DNA of 64,000 nucleotides from an uncultured Opitutaceae bacterium (lineage in GTDB: Bacteria; Verrucomicrobiota; Verrucomicrobiia; Opitutales; Opitutaceae), in NCBI GenBank assembly GCA_937958045.1, contig CALFXL010000044.1, forward strand, positions 1 through 64,000. The letters are read 5' to 3'. Below the pieces are notes generated by a model. That model was not told the origin of the DNA, searched no databases, and saw nothing but the letters and a program-made list of their open reading frames with translations. A program made the translations under genes and the position numbers. Position 1 is the first letter of the stretch; each line of letters starts with the position of its first letter. Shown piece after piece: positions 62,980 to 64,000 of this stretch.

Positions 62980-63602
62980 GATTTCGCCCTTTTCGATTTT
63001 TGAGGTTCACCCACCGGCTGTCCTTCCGTCGTGGGAATTTCGTCGGTTTCCATAAGCGCTTTGAAACGTCGCAGCGCGTCGGCGACTTGTTGTCCGGCTT
63101 CTTCACCCGAGAGCTTCGCGAGCCACGCGCCGAGCTTTCCACCCGGCGGATTGTACTCGAGACTCACGGTGACTTCGGTGCCTTGATTGCCCGGCGCGAT
63201 TTCGAAACGCACGCTGCCCGCGTTGGGGATTTCTGCATCTTCCGTCGAGCGCCACGCGATCAAACGATCGGGTTCGTCATTGATGATGAGTGAGGTCCAA
63301 CTCACTTCGCGATCGCCGGGCGGAGCGCTCACCGTCCAACGCGATTCGACTTCGGAAACGCGCGTAATCGTCGCGGGATGTTTGATGACGCGCGGCAGAT
63401 TTTCCAGATGGCGCCAGAATTGATACAGCTCCGCGGCGGGTCGCATGATCGTGCACGCGCGCGTGATTTTCACGCATTGGTTTCCAGGAACGACGATCGT
63501 CGACTTCATTCGCGGACGTTCGCCGGATGTTGAGCTGGGGTCGGAAAGATAAGTGGGTTTCGGCATGGCTCGTGGGATTTTCTTCGCGGCGCTGGAAGCC
63601 AT
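62976..63602 (-). CDS. SRPBCC-domain protein (polyketide cyclase/dehydrase family)
   Basis: 208 residues with the start at ATG 63602; 63566 and 63512 are alternatives. A START-like fold: CVKITRACTIMRPAAELYQFWRHLENLPRVIKHPATITRVSEVESRW, then WTSLIINDEPDRLIAWRSTEDAEIPNAGSVRFEIAPGNQGTEVTVSLEYNPPGG. The C-terminus is charged (EGQPVGEPQKSKRAKS). Such proteins bind lipophilic ligands; members with a long N-terminal region are common next to zinc dehydrogenases in stress clusters. Coupled by a 4-bp overlap to the dehydrogenase. Confidence 0.82.
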
Positions 63603-63710
63603 TCTCACAGTACGTGCGCGGACGATTCGGTGACATCGGAGAAAGTCCGTGACGCCGCGTCGGAAGCCGTCACGTAAACGTGCGGAATCCCACACGAGCG
63701 CCCCGTGGGG

Positions 63711-64000
63711 CTACTTACCCAACCGGCAACTATGCGCGGTGAACCCCGCACCGAAACTCACGAGCCACCAATCGTTCTCCGCATCGGGCGCGGAGGTTTG
63801 CAATAGTTCGTTCAACACAAACAACACGGACGGGCTGCTCATGTTTCCGTGTTCGCGGAGAACCTTTCGCCCCGCGTCGAAATTGAAGTCCGGAAGCCGC
63901 CGCTCGATCGCGTTGATGACATCGCGGCCGCCCGGATGTGCGGCGATGCGCGAGATCGGGCGTGCTCCCTCGCGCTGAACTTCTTTGGCGAGCAAACCCA
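63711..64000 (-). CDS. Type III polyketide synthase, C-terminal part (cut by window edge)
   Basis: About 96 residues up to the window edge. The catalytic His is in RIAAHPGGRDVINAIERRL and the catalytic Asn in REHGNMSSPSVLFVLNELL, followed by WWLVSFGAGFTAHSCRLGK, the end typical of chalcone/stilbene-synthase-like enzymes. It makes small polyketides or alkylresorcinols from acyl-CoA and malonyl-CoA. The condensing Cys is outside the window. Confidence 0.92.
   Translation of the reverse strand, partial: GLLAKEVQREGARPISRIAAHPGGRDVINAIERRLPDFNFDAGRKVLREHGNMSSPSVLFVLNELLQTSAPDAENDWWLVSFGAGFTAHSCRLGK

Overview
The window is about 64 kb of GC-rich (roughly 60 %), gene-dense chromosomal DNA. It carries only housekeeping and accessory metabolic genes: no insertion sequence, prophage, integrase or CRISPR array was seen. 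The protein styles suggest a free-living, saccharolytic and probably aerobic member of Verrucomicrobiota, most likely Opitutaceae. The supporting features are GH3, GH28, GH63-like and GH15 hydrolases with Sec signals, an IHF/HU-type protein, LysM and PIN-TRAM proteins, and an OprP-type porin in a sulfate operon. This assignment is inference, since there is no rRNA in the window.

Layout. 1-2.3 kb: catalase (cut by the edge) divergent from OxyR, then RluE and tRNA-Arg(CCG). 2.4-13.4 kb: lipoprotein, Na+/H+ antiporter, SerB-like phosphatase, IHF/HU protein, HisS, MFS transporter, SulP transporter, ParB, LysM protein and an orphan sensor kinase. 13.5-17.1 kb: tRNA-Cys(GCA), an SGNH esterase, a frameshifted GNAT pseudogene, a PIN-TRAM protein and an EVE protein. 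17.3-20.5 kb: a translationally coupled operon of an Rrf2 regulator and an SsuABC/TauABC-type importer. 20.6-24.5 kb: two glycoside hydrolases. 24.5-26.3 kb: a rhodanese and an FAD oxidoreductase.

26.5-40.2 kb is a sulfur island. Ten genes run leftward: yezD, an OprP-type porin, two sulfate-binding proteins, two M14 peptidase-like proteins, cysT, cysW, cysA and cysK. One M14 protein keeps its metal site and the other has lost it, and each is overlap-coupled to a transport gene. Diverging from this across a 450-bp AT-rich region are a secreted sulfurtransferase, a YeeE/TsuA-type thiosulfate channel, a remnant of an ABC permease, a 71-residue OsmC-like N-terminal protein and a second cysteine synthase. 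The sulfurtransferase gene is preceded by a well-formed promoter and a leader with four predicted hairpins. Together the genes could take sulfate and thiosulfate across both membranes and fix sulfur into cysteine.

40.2-51.3 kb: YCII protein, PhnA, GH28, DUF983, an A-type Fe-S protein, a Ser/Thr kinase beside rpoN, a large exported protein of unknown function, and PBP2. 51.4-64 kb looks like a stress/envelope region: small lipoproteins, an SPW membrane protein, a highly charged exported protein, a YhdG-like SDR, GH15 with TreY-TreZ (trehalose from glucan), a DUF1264 protein, a zinc dehydrogenase with an SRPBCC protein, and the C-terminus of a type III polyketide synthase.

Signals not explained by the genes include a family of 19-bp AT-rich imperfect palindromes scattered through the window and an OxyR-like operator overlapping the oxyR start codon.
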